Assembly (NCBI RefSeq): GCF_018619335.1
Contig: NZ_JAHHDX010000149.1
Span: 82,779 to 146,778 of the forward strand
DNA length: 64,000 nt
Origin: Alteromonas sp. ALT199
Lineage (GTDB): Bacteria; Pseudomonadota; Gammaproteobacteria; Enterobacterales; Alteromonadaceae
Reading direction: 5' to 3'
Shown: positions 45,609 through 54,433 of the stretch, piece by piece
Numbering within the stretch: the first letter of the stretch is position 1
Layout: every line of letters begins with the position of its first letter
The notes under the pieces: model-generated
Seen by the model: only the letters and a program-made list of their open reading frames with translations
Databases searched by the model: none
What the model was told of the DNA's origin: nothing
Made by a program: the position numbers and the translations under genes

Positions 45609-47267
45609 TTGGAAGGGTTATATGGTTTTCTAACTATGCTCGACGGATTTTTAGGGGGCGCGTTTTGGTTTCCTTACGTACTGTTGGGAGTAGGTCTTTT
45701 CTTCACAGTTTATCTTAAATTTCCGCAAATTCGTTTTTTTAAACATGCTTGGCAGGTGGTTACTGGTAAGTTTGATAAAGAAAGCGACCCGGGCGACACC
45801 ACGCATTTTCGCGCTTTAACTACAGCATTATCTGGCACTGTAGGTACAGGTAACATCTCGGGCGTTGCATTCGCTATCTTTTTGGGTGGCCCTGCAGCAC
45901 TATTTTGGATGTGGGTCACTGCCTTTTTGGGTATGACAACTAAATTTGTTGAAGTGACTTTGTCGCATAAATACCGCGTAAAAACTGAAGATGGCACTAT
46001 GGCCGGTGGCCCTATGTACTACATGGACCGTCGTTTAAATATGAAGTGGTTAGCAGTTGCATTTGCTATTGCTACGGTAGTCAGTTCTTTTGGTACGGGT
46101 AACCTTCCACAAAGTAATGGTATTGCGCAAAGTATCGAGGCGACTTTTGGCTTTGAACCTTGGGCGGTAGGCAGTGTTTTGGGTATTCTTCTTGCCTTAG
46201 TTATTCTTGGCGGTATCCAGCGAATTGCAGCTTTTACAGCGCGGGTTGTTCCGGTGATGGCTGTTATTTATCTTATTGGTGCGCTTGCAGTTATCTTCGC
46301 TAATCTAGAAAATATAGGTCCATCATTTGCTGCGGTTGTTGGCGACGCATTTACCGGTTCAGCTGCTGCAGGTGGTTTCTTGGGGGCTTCCTTAGCTTAC
46401 GCATTCAACCGTGGTGTTAACCGTGGTCTTTTCTCAAATGAAGCGGGTCAGGGCTCTGCGCCTATCGCTCACGCTGCTGCAAAAACGAAAGAGCCAGCGT
46501 CAGAAGGTATGGTGTCACTACTTGAGCCATTCATCGACACCATTCTTATCTGTACTGTGACTGGTTTGGTTATCCTTTCATCTGGCGTGTGGAAAGAAAA
46601 GCACGAAAACATATTTGACCGTTCAGACATGTATTTTGTTGCCGGGAAATATGATGATTCAAACCAAGATGACGTAAATAAACTTTACGGTTATTTAAAC
46701 GACATCGAAGGCAGTGTTGTAGAGGCATACACAGGCTCAATAACTGTTGTTAATGGCACGGCTGTAAGCGATGGATTTACTCTACTTAATGCGCGTTCTG
46801 TTGCGGAAGACGTGAAGTACGCGGTAGGCAGTGAAGATTTGTTTACTGGCACATTAAAGATTATTGATGGAAAACCTGTAAAAGAGAACCTTGAAGTCAG
46901 TGGTAAATCGCTAGTTCACTCTGCAGCGCTAACGACTATAGCGTTCACTCGTGGTTTCTTTGGCGATGCGGGGCAGTATATCGTGTCTATCGGTCTTATG
47001 TTATTCGCTTTCTCAACGGCTATTGCCTGGTCTTATTATGGCGATCGAGCGATGACCTACCTTTTAGGCCCGCGCTCCGTAATGCCGTACCGCGTTATAT
47101 ACGTAGCTGGCTTTGTTTGGGCAGCGTTCTCAGACACGACACTTGTGTGGGCGCTTTCAGCCGTGGCTATCGTAGTGATGACGCTTCCTAACTTGTTTGG
47201 CATCATGTTGCTATGTAAGGAAATGAAAGAGACAGTTAATGACTACTGGTCTCGTCATAAAAAATAA
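45609..47267 (+). CDS. Alanine/glycine:cation symporter family transporter with insert
   Basis: A 552-residue AGCS-family transporter, importing alanine or glycine with Na+ or H+. About 11 membrane helices. Family signatures: [67 protein letters not shown]. Residues about 327-437 form a soluble insert ([15 protein letters not shown]...[11 protein letters not shown]...[12 protein letters not shown]) that makes it about 90 residues longer than standard members. Translation starts at TTG 45609, with AAGGGG eight bases upstream. No riboswitch was seen in its leader. Confidence 0.88.
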   Translation: MEGLYGFLTMLDGFLGGAFWFPYVLLGVGLFFTVYLKFPQIRFFKHAWQVVTGKFDKESDPGDTTHFRALTTALSGTVGTGNISGVAFAIFLGGPAALFWMWVTAFLGMTTKFVEVTLSHKYRVKTEDGTMAGGPMYYMDRRLNMKWLAVAFAIATVVSSFGTGNLPQSNGIAQSIEATFGFEPWAVGSVLGILLALVILGGIQRIAAFTARVVPVMAVIYLIGALAVIFANLENIGPSFAAVVGDAFTGSAAAGGFLGASLAYAFNRGVNRGLFSNEAGQGSAPIAHAAAKTKEPASEGMVSLLEPFIDTILICTVTGLVILSSGVWKEKHENIFDRSDMYFVAGKYDDSNQDDVNKLYGYLNDIEGSVVEAYTGSITVVNGTAVSDGFTLLNARSVAEDVKYAVGSEDLFTGTLKIIDGKPVKENLEVSGKSLVHSAALTTIAFTRGFFGDAGQYIVSIGLMLFAFSTAIAWSYYGDRAMTYLLGPRSVMPYRVIYVAGFVWAAFSDTTLVWALSAVAIVVMTLPNLFGIMLLCKEMKETVNDYWSRHKK

Positions 47268-47339
47268 GAGGTTAGTCAACTTTGGTATTGCTTCTTCCTA
47301 GATATTTATATTAAGAAGAGTATTAAAAGACTAATACGT

Positions 47340-47393
47340 AAAAATGCGCAGCCGTGGACTTTGTATAAAAGTTATCACCCTGCGCATTTTTGT
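47340..47393 (+). terminator. Long-loop intrinsic terminator
   Basis: AAAAATGCGCAG/CTGCGCATTTTT stem with a 28-base loop and T-rich tail after the transporter gene. Confidence 0.75.
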
Positions 47394-47530
47394 TTTGTAA
47401 CGAAGAGGTTAATCCTCAGAATCGACTTCATTGTTGGGGGGAACTTAAGTATGATACCCGTCCGCGTAAAAATGCTCACTTAGACTTGTTCGAGCATTTC
47501 CATTTCGCACCCAAGAAATAGGAGCAACAT

Positions 47531-47857
47531 ATGGCATTAGTTGACTGTCCTTCATGTAATAAAAAAACGTCTGACAAAGCGAAGACGTGCCCTCACTGCG
47601 ATTTTAAAATCGGTGACGCAACCTCAGAAGATATAGAGCGTAAACAAAGCTTACAAAGGTTTAAAAAGTTAGCGAGTATCCAGAATCAATCTCTTCTTGC
47701 TATGCTGATATTTGTTGCGAGTTTTGGTTTCATGTATTGGGGGGGAACCCGCCCAGGAGACTTACAACATAATTTAGCTATTTTGGGCGCAGTGGTTGGC
47801 TTTGTCTGGTACTTAGTAAACCGCGCGCGAATTGTTTACATAAAGCGTTTATCTTAA
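47531..47857 (+). CDS. Zinc-ribbon membrane protein
   Basis: A 108-residue protein with an N-terminal zinc ribbon (CPSC at about 6-9 and CPHC at about 21-24), a charged helix, and two membrane helices (about 54-71 and 81-99). AGGAG precedes the ATG. It abuts the DUF1315 gene with no gap and forms one unit with it and the DUF349 gene. Function unknown. Confidence 0.75.
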   Translation: MALVDCPSCNKKTSDKAKTCPHCDFKIGDATSEDIERKQSLQRFKKLASIQNQSLLAMLIFVASFGFMYWGGTRPGDLQHNLAILGAVVGFVWYLVNRARIVYIKRLS

Positions 47858-48151
47858 ATGAATATAGAAGCACTTTTAGCCAGCATGACGCCGGAGATTT
47901 ACGAGCGTCTTCGCCAGGCGGTTGAAACAGGTAAATGGCCTGACGGAACCCCTCTAAATGATGAGCAAAAAGCAAGCAGTATGCAGGCTGTTATGCTCTA
48001 TCAAGCAAAAAAAGAAAAGTCCTCTGAACATATGACAGTAGGCGAAAGCGGCGAAATTGTACATAAAAGCAAAGCCGACTTTAAACGCTCGTTACGTGAT
48101 GAGCAAGATGATAAAAATACAATAGCGCGGTTTAAACAGGATGATATTTAG
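47858..48151 (+). CDS. DUF1315 family protein (YeaC-like)
   Basis: A 97-residue cytoplasmic protein of the DUF1315/YeaC family. N-terminal MTPEIYERLRQAVETGKWPDG and LNDEQKASSMQAVMLYQA are the family core; the C-terminal half is charged and probably disordered. The start codon follows the preceding stop directly, and its own stop overlaps the DUF349 start at 48141 by 11 bases, implying coupled translation. Function unknown. Confidence 0.85.
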   Translation: MNIEALLASMTPEIYERLRQAVETGKWPDGTPLNDEQKASSMQAVMLYQAKKEKSSEHMTVGESGEIVHKSKADFKRSLRDEQDDKNTIARFKQDDI

Positions 48152-51082
48152 TCGTATATTTACGCCTTCACACCAAAGCCCAAAGCCTGAAAAACGGATA
48201 CAGGCAGTCGAGAATCTTTCTCCCGATAAGGCACAAGAAAAAACAATTCTTCACGAACTGCATTTAACGACGAAGATGCAAGTGTCAGTTTAGCTGCGCT
48301 TGAAAAGCTTAATAGCTTTGTGCTGTGGCTAAAAATGTCGCAAATCGCAAAGCAATCTCGCGTTAAAAAAGCGGCCGGGAAAAAGGTTAACGCCGCGTTG
48401 TTAGGTGAGGGAGACGTTACACTTTCTCGCAAAGAGACATTTTCTTTTTTAACTGAAACGGCAAACGCTGACCTAGTTGTACAGCTAGTACCGCAAATGT
48501 TGAAAAAAGATCCCGCACTTTTGAAAGATGACTGCTTAGCCAATACGCTTATTGAAAAAGTAGCGAAGCCATCTTTTACCCAGTTTGTCTTTTTAGAGGG
48601 CGCAAGCCATCAACTTAAGACTCAATTAATCAACGCACATTCAGACGTATCGGATTTGCAGAAGCTTGCTAAAAAAGTGTCAGATGATGTGCTTGCGTCT
48701 CAGATCGATGCGCGTATTCATGCTATCAAGGAAGCTGCTCAGCGCCCAGTGGAGCTTAAAAAGCAACTCACTTTGGGGCTTTCAAAATATCAGGCCTTGC
48801 TCGACAAGTCAGATGTAGAAACCATTGATGAAAAGCGCAATGAGCTAGAGAGCGAATTGTCAGGACTGTTTGCTCAAATTGACTTACTTAATCCAGAAGA
48901 GCGCGCTGATTATGAAGAAAAGCGCGCCCGTATCGGTGAGCAGCTTGAGCGATACTTAAGCCGTATCCGCCCTGCGTGGGAAGAAAAACAACAAGCTTCC
49001 CAACGTGCTAATACCAAGGCCTTGTGCGAACAACAGCTTATTCACGCAAAAGAACAGGTAACTTGGCTTTACAATAATCGATTATGCGAAGCTACACTTG
49101 CCGATGTGGCTACAGTCAATGAAAGCGTGCGCGGTGTTGAAGCAACCCTTGAACAGCTAGCGCGTTTAGATGGTGAAATTGTAACTGATAAGCGGATCAC
49201 AGAGATTAAGCGTGCAGTCGATGCATTAAATGAACAGCTTGATCGCTTTTCTATGCAGCAACAATACGGTCAAAAGCTATTGATTAAGCTTCAGCTGCTT
49301 GAAGATATCGCCGCGAAGATTGATGCGGTAAGTAATAGCGATTTAGATGAAGCTACTCGTGATGAAAATGTAAAAGAAGTTAGCGCAACCCCTAACGAAC
49401 AAAGCCGAGCAAACATTGATGCGCAAGGTCAAAGCGGTAGTGACGCGGCTCTTAAAGCGGAATTTGACGATGCGCGTCAAGCATATAAGCTACTTGAACG
49501 TGAAATTAACGCTATTCCTAAGGCGTTGATTAAGCGTTTTAACGCTGCCACTAAACGAGTGAACGCAAAAGAGCGCGCGCAGAAATCTAAAGAAAATGAC
49601 CAAGTTAAATACGTTCGAAAGCACATTAGCGTTATTGATAACCTAATTGCTCAGGGTAAGTTTCGCGTTGCTATATCGAAGTTTGCAAAGCTTCAAGAAA
49701 GTTATAATTCATTACCAGACTCAGCGAAAAAGTATGTGGAAAAGCGCTTTGAAAAAACATCCGGTGAGGTATCGCGCTTAGAAGGCTGGCAGGATTATCT
49801 AGCTGCGCCGCGTAAACCTGCGCTTGTGGAGGAAGCAAAAAACCTGGCAAACACTGATGCAGACAACATCAAACAAAGAAGTGAGGCCATCAAATACTTA
49901 CGTAAGCAGTGGTTATCGTTAACACCTACATCGTCGAATAGCGATGGAGGCAGTGATGACGTTTTGTTGCAGGAGCAATTTGATAATGCACTTGAAAAGG
50001 CTTTCGAGCCATGTAGAGCGCATTACGCTAAATTGGATGAGCAACGTGCTGCTGCGCGTGAGCAGCGAGTGTCGCTTATCGCTTCGGTAAAAGCGATAGA
50101 TTTAAATATGCCTGAACCTGAACTGATGAAAATGTTCGATAGAGCGTCTAAGCAGTGGCACAGTGCGGGTCAGGTTGAGCGCGAAATCTACGAGCAGTTA
50201 AAACAAGAGTGGAAAGCGGTTTCATCACCTATTCAAGCTAAAGTAAACCAGTGGCAAAGTGATAACCAAGCACAAAAGCGAGATTTAGTGGCACAAGCGC
50301 AGCAACTCGCCGTCGAAGACGATGTTTCAAGCGCTGCCGACAAAGCACAACAATTACAGAGTGAGTGGAAACAAATAGGCCATGCTGGAAAACGCGAAGA
50401 GAGTAGGTTATGGGCAGAGTTCAAAGCTGCAAACGACACCGTCTTCGAGCGTCTGAAGGCCGAGCGGAAAGTTCAAAGCAATGCGTTCAATTCATTAGTT
50501 GATTCTTTGTTTGTGCAGCTGGATGACGTCGACATCAACAGCGACGAGACCACGTTTAGTCAGTCAATAAATGACGTCCGCGCTCAGTTAACCGACCTGC
50601 CTAAAGCGCAGCGTACTAAAGTTGAAAGAAAGATAGAGGTCTTTGAAAGTAAGCGAGCGGATCAAGCCAAAAATGTACAATTACAGGCCCGTTTGGCACG
50701 CGCTCGAGCACTTATTTCGTTACTTCAGCTCAGTATTGGTGAGGGCAGTGGTGACGAGCAGGTTTTAGCGGAAACCTTAGGAAAGCGTTGGGCGAGTGTG
50801 CTAGGTCAATCTAACGGCAGCGCAGCGAGTCAACACAATAGGCAATGGTTAACGGTAGCGTTAGAAGTAGCGACCGGTATGCCGAGCCCAGAAGCAGATG
50901 CTTCTATACGCTCTAGTGTACAGTTACAAATGATGACATCTAAGCTGGAGAAGGGCGAGGCGGCAGCTGCTCCGGACATTCTCGCAGACTGGTTATCCTA
51001 CGACTCAATAAGCGAAGCAGACAACCCCCTCCTTCAACGGGTCATTGCAGTTATTGATGCAAACCCCGATATTGTAACCTAA
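48141..51082 (+). pseudogene. DUF349 protein gene with 5' frameshift
   Basis: A large helical DUF349 protein. The ATG at 48141 overlaps the DUF1315 stop and opens a frame that reads MIFSRIFTPSHQ ... NLSPDKAQEKTILHEL and then stops at 48293. The homologous continuation AFNDEDASVSLAALEKLNSFVLW is in the -1 frame from about 48260 and runs to 51082. One missing G (GAACTG-CATTT for GAACTGGCATTT) would explain the break. The downstream part has several DUF349 repeats (WKAVSSPIQAK, WKQIGHAGKRE, LWAEFKAAND) and coiled coils. If the shift is real, translation would have to restart at 48320 (GTG) or 48335 (ATG). A sequencing error is also possible. Confidence 0.75.
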
Positions 51083-51096
51083 ATCGGAAAACTTAA

Positions 51097-51315
51097 ATGG
51101 AAAACAGTGTTGAGTTTCAATTTGAAACAGAAATGTCTGCGTATCGTTTCCTAAATACCGTTAAGCATATTGATGCTGAAGGGTTAAGAGTGAAGTTTGG
51201 CCGTTCAGACCATCACGTTAGCGTGAAGTATCGTTATGTGGTAGGGGAATTTGACTCTACATTATCTACGTTAGACGATCTTGCTCGCGAGTTAGGTGGG
51301 GAAGAAGTGTCTTAG
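51097..51315 (+). CDS. Small conserved-looking protein of unknown function
   Basis: A 72-residue acidic cytoplasmic protein 14 bp after the DUF349 gene, probably in the same operon. No signal peptide or membrane helix. The sequence FETEMSAYRFLNTVKHIDAE and VSVKYRYVVGEFDSTL suggests a small alpha-beta fold of two strands and helices. No family recognised. A strong terminator follows. Confidence 0.6.
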   Translation: MENSVEFQFETEMSAYRFLNTVKHIDAEGLRVKFGRSDHHVSVKYRYVVGEFDSTLSTLDDLARELGGEEVS

Positions 51316-51352
51316 GTGTTGTTCTAGTAAAACACATTCGCTAACAAAAACG

Positions 51353-51381
51353 AAAGGGCCAGACAATGTCTGGCCCTTTTG
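51353..51381. terminator. Bidirectional terminator
   Basis: Perfect 13-bp stem AAAGGGCCAGACA/TGTCTGGCCCTTT with a one-base centre and T tail, between convergent genes. Confidence 0.9.
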
Positions 51382-51396
51382 TTAATAAAGATGCAA

Positions 51397-51591
51397 TTAG
51401 CAGTCTTTATCTTCGGCGTTTGCGCCTTCTTTCACATCTTCACAAGCGTCTTCAACGGCGTTACCTGCATCGGTAACCATCTCGTCCAACTCTTCGCCTG
51501 CGTCTTCCGCTTCACCGTCACCACATGCTGCTAGCGATAGTGCGAATGCTGATGCTACTAGTACCTTTGACAAGTTTTTAAATGAAAACAT
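51397..51591 (-). CDS. Small acidic lipoprotein
   Basis: A 64-residue protein with a signal peptide ending in a lipobox (LAAC) after about 21 residues. The mature 43 residues are very acidic (repeated Glu/Asp-Ala) with two more cysteines. AAGGAG precedes the ATG. It resembles small stress-associated entericidin-like lipoproteins in size only. Neighbours (DUF1328, YqjD-like genes) suggest an envelope-stress role, which is inference. Confidence 0.7.
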   Translation of the reverse strand: MFSFKNLSKVLVASAFALSLAACGDGEAEDAGEELDEMVTDAGNAVEDACEDVKEGANAEDKDC

Positions 51592-51644
51592 ATCCTTACT
51601 CCTTTTTCCTATTAATATAACTTTTAAGTTTTAACTTTTAACTT

Positions 51645-51821
51645 CTAGGCTCTTGGTGCTTTGCCACGTAGCGCATTTGCGATAAGTGAGATTACAAGCA
51701 AGGCGATAAACACAAAGAAAAGAAACTGTGCTATACCTGTTGCTGCTCCTGCGATGCCTCCAAAACCAAAAACTGCTGCAATAATGGCGATGATAAAAAA
51801 TGTGATTGCCCAACCTAACAT
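51645..51821 (-). CDS. DUF1328 small membrane protein
   Basis: A 58-residue protein beginning [20 protein letters not shown], then [15 protein letters not shown] and a second helix ending [10 protein letters not shown]. This is the DUF1328/YtjA family: two membrane helices with a Gly-rich turn. AGGA lies about nine bases before the ATG. It is 53 bp upstream of the small lipoprotein gene, in the same direction. Function unknown; family members are often stress-induced. Confidence 0.85.
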   Translation of the reverse strand: MLGWAITFFIIAIIAAVFGFGGIAGAATGIAQFLFFVFIALLVISLIANALRGKAPRA

Positions 51822-52478
51822 AACTAAATCCTCGTATTGCTTCCGTTACTTTCACAGTTACAGATGCTATCTTTATGCCGTTATTTTAAGTTGTTGATTA
51901 ATAAGGTTTATACCTCTTTTATTATTCTTTGTTGGGTGTTTTTGTGGGTGGCTAACGTCACGATTACACGAACTAATGCATTTTTTACATGATTCACCGT
52001 TTAACATTGGTGGCGGTAATAAATCAACCTCGCTAGTGGACAAACTAATAGAATAAATAGTTACAAAACGAACGATCCTCTCCTAATAGAACATTAGTTT
52101 TTAGGAGCTCTTATCTATCAATTCGCGTAATCAGTATTTTTACATCACTACTTGATTGATAGTAGATGAACTTTTTTATTAACAACGAGTTGCCATCATT
52201 TGTACAAAGCATACTCGTCTGCATAAACAGAGTTAATCTAAAGCCCGCGGGTTGCAACGAATTGGACGTTTGCTGGAAGTAGAGTGATGATAGCAAGTGA
52301 CCTGTGACCACTGCACAAAAAGAAATGAGGTCTATTGCATTAGTTGTTGGCTTTGGAGTGTACAAATGGCTTACTAACGAACAAAAGATGCTTTTCTAAA
52401 ACGCTAACAACGTCCCGAAAAGCATTCTTGTTATACAGCTACTTATTTGGGGCTAAAAAATTGGGAACGAGGGTACAC
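51822..52478. other. Intergenic region without recognised genes
   Basis: 657 bp, A+T-rich. An 84-codon minus-strand frame at 52111-52365 has no ribosome site or family resemblance. A separated inverted repeat ATGCTTTTC ... GAAAAGCAT lies around 52388-52426, possibly a weak terminator for the lipoprotein gene to its right. Confidence 0.5.
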
Positions 52479-53057
52479 TTAGCTGCCATTTTTTGTCTCT
52501 AAGGGTTCTGACAGTACCTCAATTACAGTAAAGGCGTTTTTGCCCAAACTCGCTTTATCATTCGCCATTTTTACATCAATAGTAAAATAAATATCATTGA
52601 TTTGGGTTTTTACGACATCGTTTGAGCTTGGGACCGCCATTGGCTGAGCAACTTCATCACACCCGGACATTGTGCATTGTCTGTCATTTTGAAACGGAAC
52701 AGTTTTTTCTTTGCTCGCCATTATTTCCCGCGCTATGACAGGTTTTTTATCTATATTTGTTTTTACTATAGCTAAGTACGTGAAACCTTGTTTCTGCGCA
52801 ATTTCTGCAGCCCGATAAAGTGCAAACTGCTGCACCTTATCTGCGGGTGTTTTGTCAGTTGCCTTAAAGAGAACCTTAAATTCATTACCAGAAACTTTTT
52901 CACTTGAATACCCATATGCTGCTTTAGAACCAGCTGACTTATAGGGAGTTGGAGCAGCTACAGGCGTTGATGAACACCCAACTATAGCAAGGCTTAATAC
53001 CGCGCTGATAGAGGCAACTAATAAACGACTATTCTTTGTTTTATTTTTGATGTTCAT
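52479..53057 (-). CDS. CC0125/CC1285-type lipoprotein
   Basis: A 192-residue lipoprotein: signal peptide ending in IVGC near residue 28, Ser-Ser-Thr-Pro linker, then a domain with YGYSSEKVSGNEFKVLFKA and KVQQFALYRAAEIAQKQGF, typical of the CC0125/CC1285 family. A CTMSGC motif (two cysteines) lies in the middle. It is the last gene of a four-gene minus-strand run with YqjD/YqjE-like genes. Function unknown. Confidence 0.75.
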   Translation of the reverse strand: MNIKNKTKNSRLLVASISAVLSLAIVGCSSTPVAAPTPYKSAGSKAAYGYSSEKVSGNEFKVLFKATDKTPADKVQQFALYRAAEIAQKQGFTYLAIVKTNIDKKPVIAREIMASKEKTVPFQNDRQCTMSGCDEVAQPMAVPSSNDVVKTQINDIYFTIDVKMANDKASLGKNAFTVIEVLSEPLETKNGS

Positions 53058-53081
53058 CTCACATATTCCTCAGTACTGTGA

Positions 53082-53339
53082 TTATTGAAACAACGACAAT
53101 AACGCGGTTCTACCTAACGTCATTAAAGCTTGATTGCGTTTAGCTTTAGGCTTTGCATCTGCAGCACCTTTATAGGCTCCGAGTGAGGCAATACCAAGTA
53201 GTGTTTCTGGTTTTCCCATCATCAACTTACATTGCCTTTTTGCTTGAGTAACTGCAACATCAGCGTGGTGTTTTTGTGAAAAATACGCATGCTCTTTTTG
53301 CGCGATATCTCGAATGTCTGCTTTTAGGAAGATGTTCAT
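53082..53339 (-). CDS. Small basic protein in YqjD/YqjE-like cluster
   Basis: An 85-residue basic protein starting MNIFLKADIRDIAQKE with a weakly hydrophobic C-terminal third (LLGIASLGAYKGA ... LMTLGRTALLSLF). In enterobacteria the yqjDE genes are followed by a small basic gene, yqjK; position and size fit but sequence similarity is not clear to me. 52 bp separate it from the YqjE-like gene. Confidence 0.55.
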   Translation of the reverse strand: MNIFLKADIRDIAQKEHAYFSQKHHADVAVTQAKRQCKLMMGKPETLLGIASLGAYKGAADAKPKAKRNQALMTLGRTALLSLFQ

Positions 53340-53391
53340 TTCGTTTGCCTCACTATTTTAGAAGGTGCTTATTGCTTAGTGATAAAGCGTT

Positions 53392-53913
53392 CTATCCGAA
53401 AACCCTGCGCCATGTTTGAATTAATCTACTAAAGCTTAGGTAATTGAAAGCGTTTTGAGCAAGCTTAAAGAAACCAAATGCTACGATACTATTTAAAACC
53501 AGCAGAACGATTGGTACTACAACGTAGTGTACACCTACATTGTGAAGTATTGCTCCAATGGCGATATTTAAAATAAGCCAACAAACCGTGCCAACAGCGA
53601 ATGCTGCTAAACAAGCGAAAATAGTGACAAAGAAACTTTTTTTAATAAGCATCAATTCGCTATTGGTAAGCTCTAAAAAAGCAAAACTCTGTGCCTTTCG
53701 CTGATCGAAAGCGTCTTTAAATGCAGTGAAGATGTCCGAAAATGACGGGTCTGGATAATTTTGCTGTGTAGACTGCTGATCAGATGATGATGACTGTTTG
53801 CGGTCTCCGTTAGGGGGGGCATGGGGATTCGCCCGCGCCGAGGGCGGCGTCAGGCGAAATGGATTTTCATCGCACAACTTATAGCGTGCGGCCCGAAAAT
53901 CTGGTGCTTCCAT
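53392..53913 (-). CDS. YqjE-like (holin-superfamily) membrane protein
   Basis: A 173-residue protein with a disordered Pro/Ser/Gln-rich N-terminal region (about 1-65), an amphipathic helix (FAFLELTNSELMLIKKSF) and two membrane helices (about 94-117 and 126-150). The C-terminal layout is that of YqjE/Phage_holin_3_6 proteins, paired with YqjD-like proteins. It starts four bases after the YqjD-like stop codon. The long N-terminal extension is unusual. Confidence 0.65.
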   Translation of the reverse strand: MEAPDFRAARYKLCDENPFRLTPPSARANPHAPPNGDRKQSSSSDQQSTQQNYPDPSFSDIFTAFKDAFDQRKAQSFAFLELTNSELMLIKKSFFVTIFACLAAFAVGTVCWLILNIAIGAILHNVGVHYVVVPIVLLVLNSIVAFGFFKLAQNAFNYLSFSRLIQTWRRVFG

Positions 53914-53917
53914 GATG

Positions 53918-54247
53918 TTACTTCTTACGTAGAAGTGACGTTACTAGCATACCGGCTGCAAAGGCGATACCCGCAGTGGTAACCGGATTTTCAATGGCAT
54001 ATTTACGCACTTTTGATGCTTGCCATTTTTGCTCAGCCAAACGTCTTCTCTCTGACATGTTTTCTGCAGACGATGTAGCTGTACGGCGAATATTTTCTTC
54101 TGCAACGCCCGCGTTATCTGCGAGTTTATCTACTGATGCATGAAGCGTTTCTTTCAGTTGATCCGTTACCGGGTGACTCGGCTCAGTCGTACCGTTAGTG
54201 CTGTTAGTTTTAACGGTTTGTGGTTTCGCTGAAGCTTGTGTAGCCAT
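53918..54247 (-). CDS. DUF883 / YqjD-ElaB-like membrane-anchored protein
   Basis: A 109-residue protein: disordered N-terminus, a long amphipathic helix (about 25-85), and one C-terminal membrane helix (AGIAFAAGMLVTSLL) ending in RKK. This is the DUF883 layout of YqjD and ElaB, inner-membrane proteins that bind ribosomes in stationary phase in E. coli. AGGAG lies before the ATG. First gene of the four-gene run; stationary-phase control is likely by analogy. Confidence 0.75.
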   Translation of the reverse strand: MATQASAKPQTVKTNSTNGTTEPSHPVTDQLKETLHASVDKLADNAGVAEENIRRTATSSAENMSERRRLAEQKWQASKVRKYAIENPVTTAGIAFAAGMLVTSLLRKK

Positions 54248-54433
54248 AATACTCTCCTTAATATTTTGGGTTCACTTAGATGTGTGCAACTGGTGTACCA
54301 AATAATAATTTCGTTGAATATCAGTGCTTTATTTGTTTTGAGCAGTATTGGGAATAGAAGGTTTGTAAGAGAAATACGTTATCTTTGCAAACCCTTGTAA
54401 TATTTTCTTAGTAAATAGAATGCGATACTTTAC

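Noticed and set aside
48236..48262. Programmed -1 frameshift at the A6C run in the DUF349 gene
   Set aside because: The run is not in the X XXY YYZ phase, and a shift there would replace TILHEL by unrelated residues; a lost G near 48260 restores a better protein.
52111..52365. 84-codon minus-strand open frame
   Set aside because: No ribosome site, no signal or domain, and no neighbour in operon spacing.
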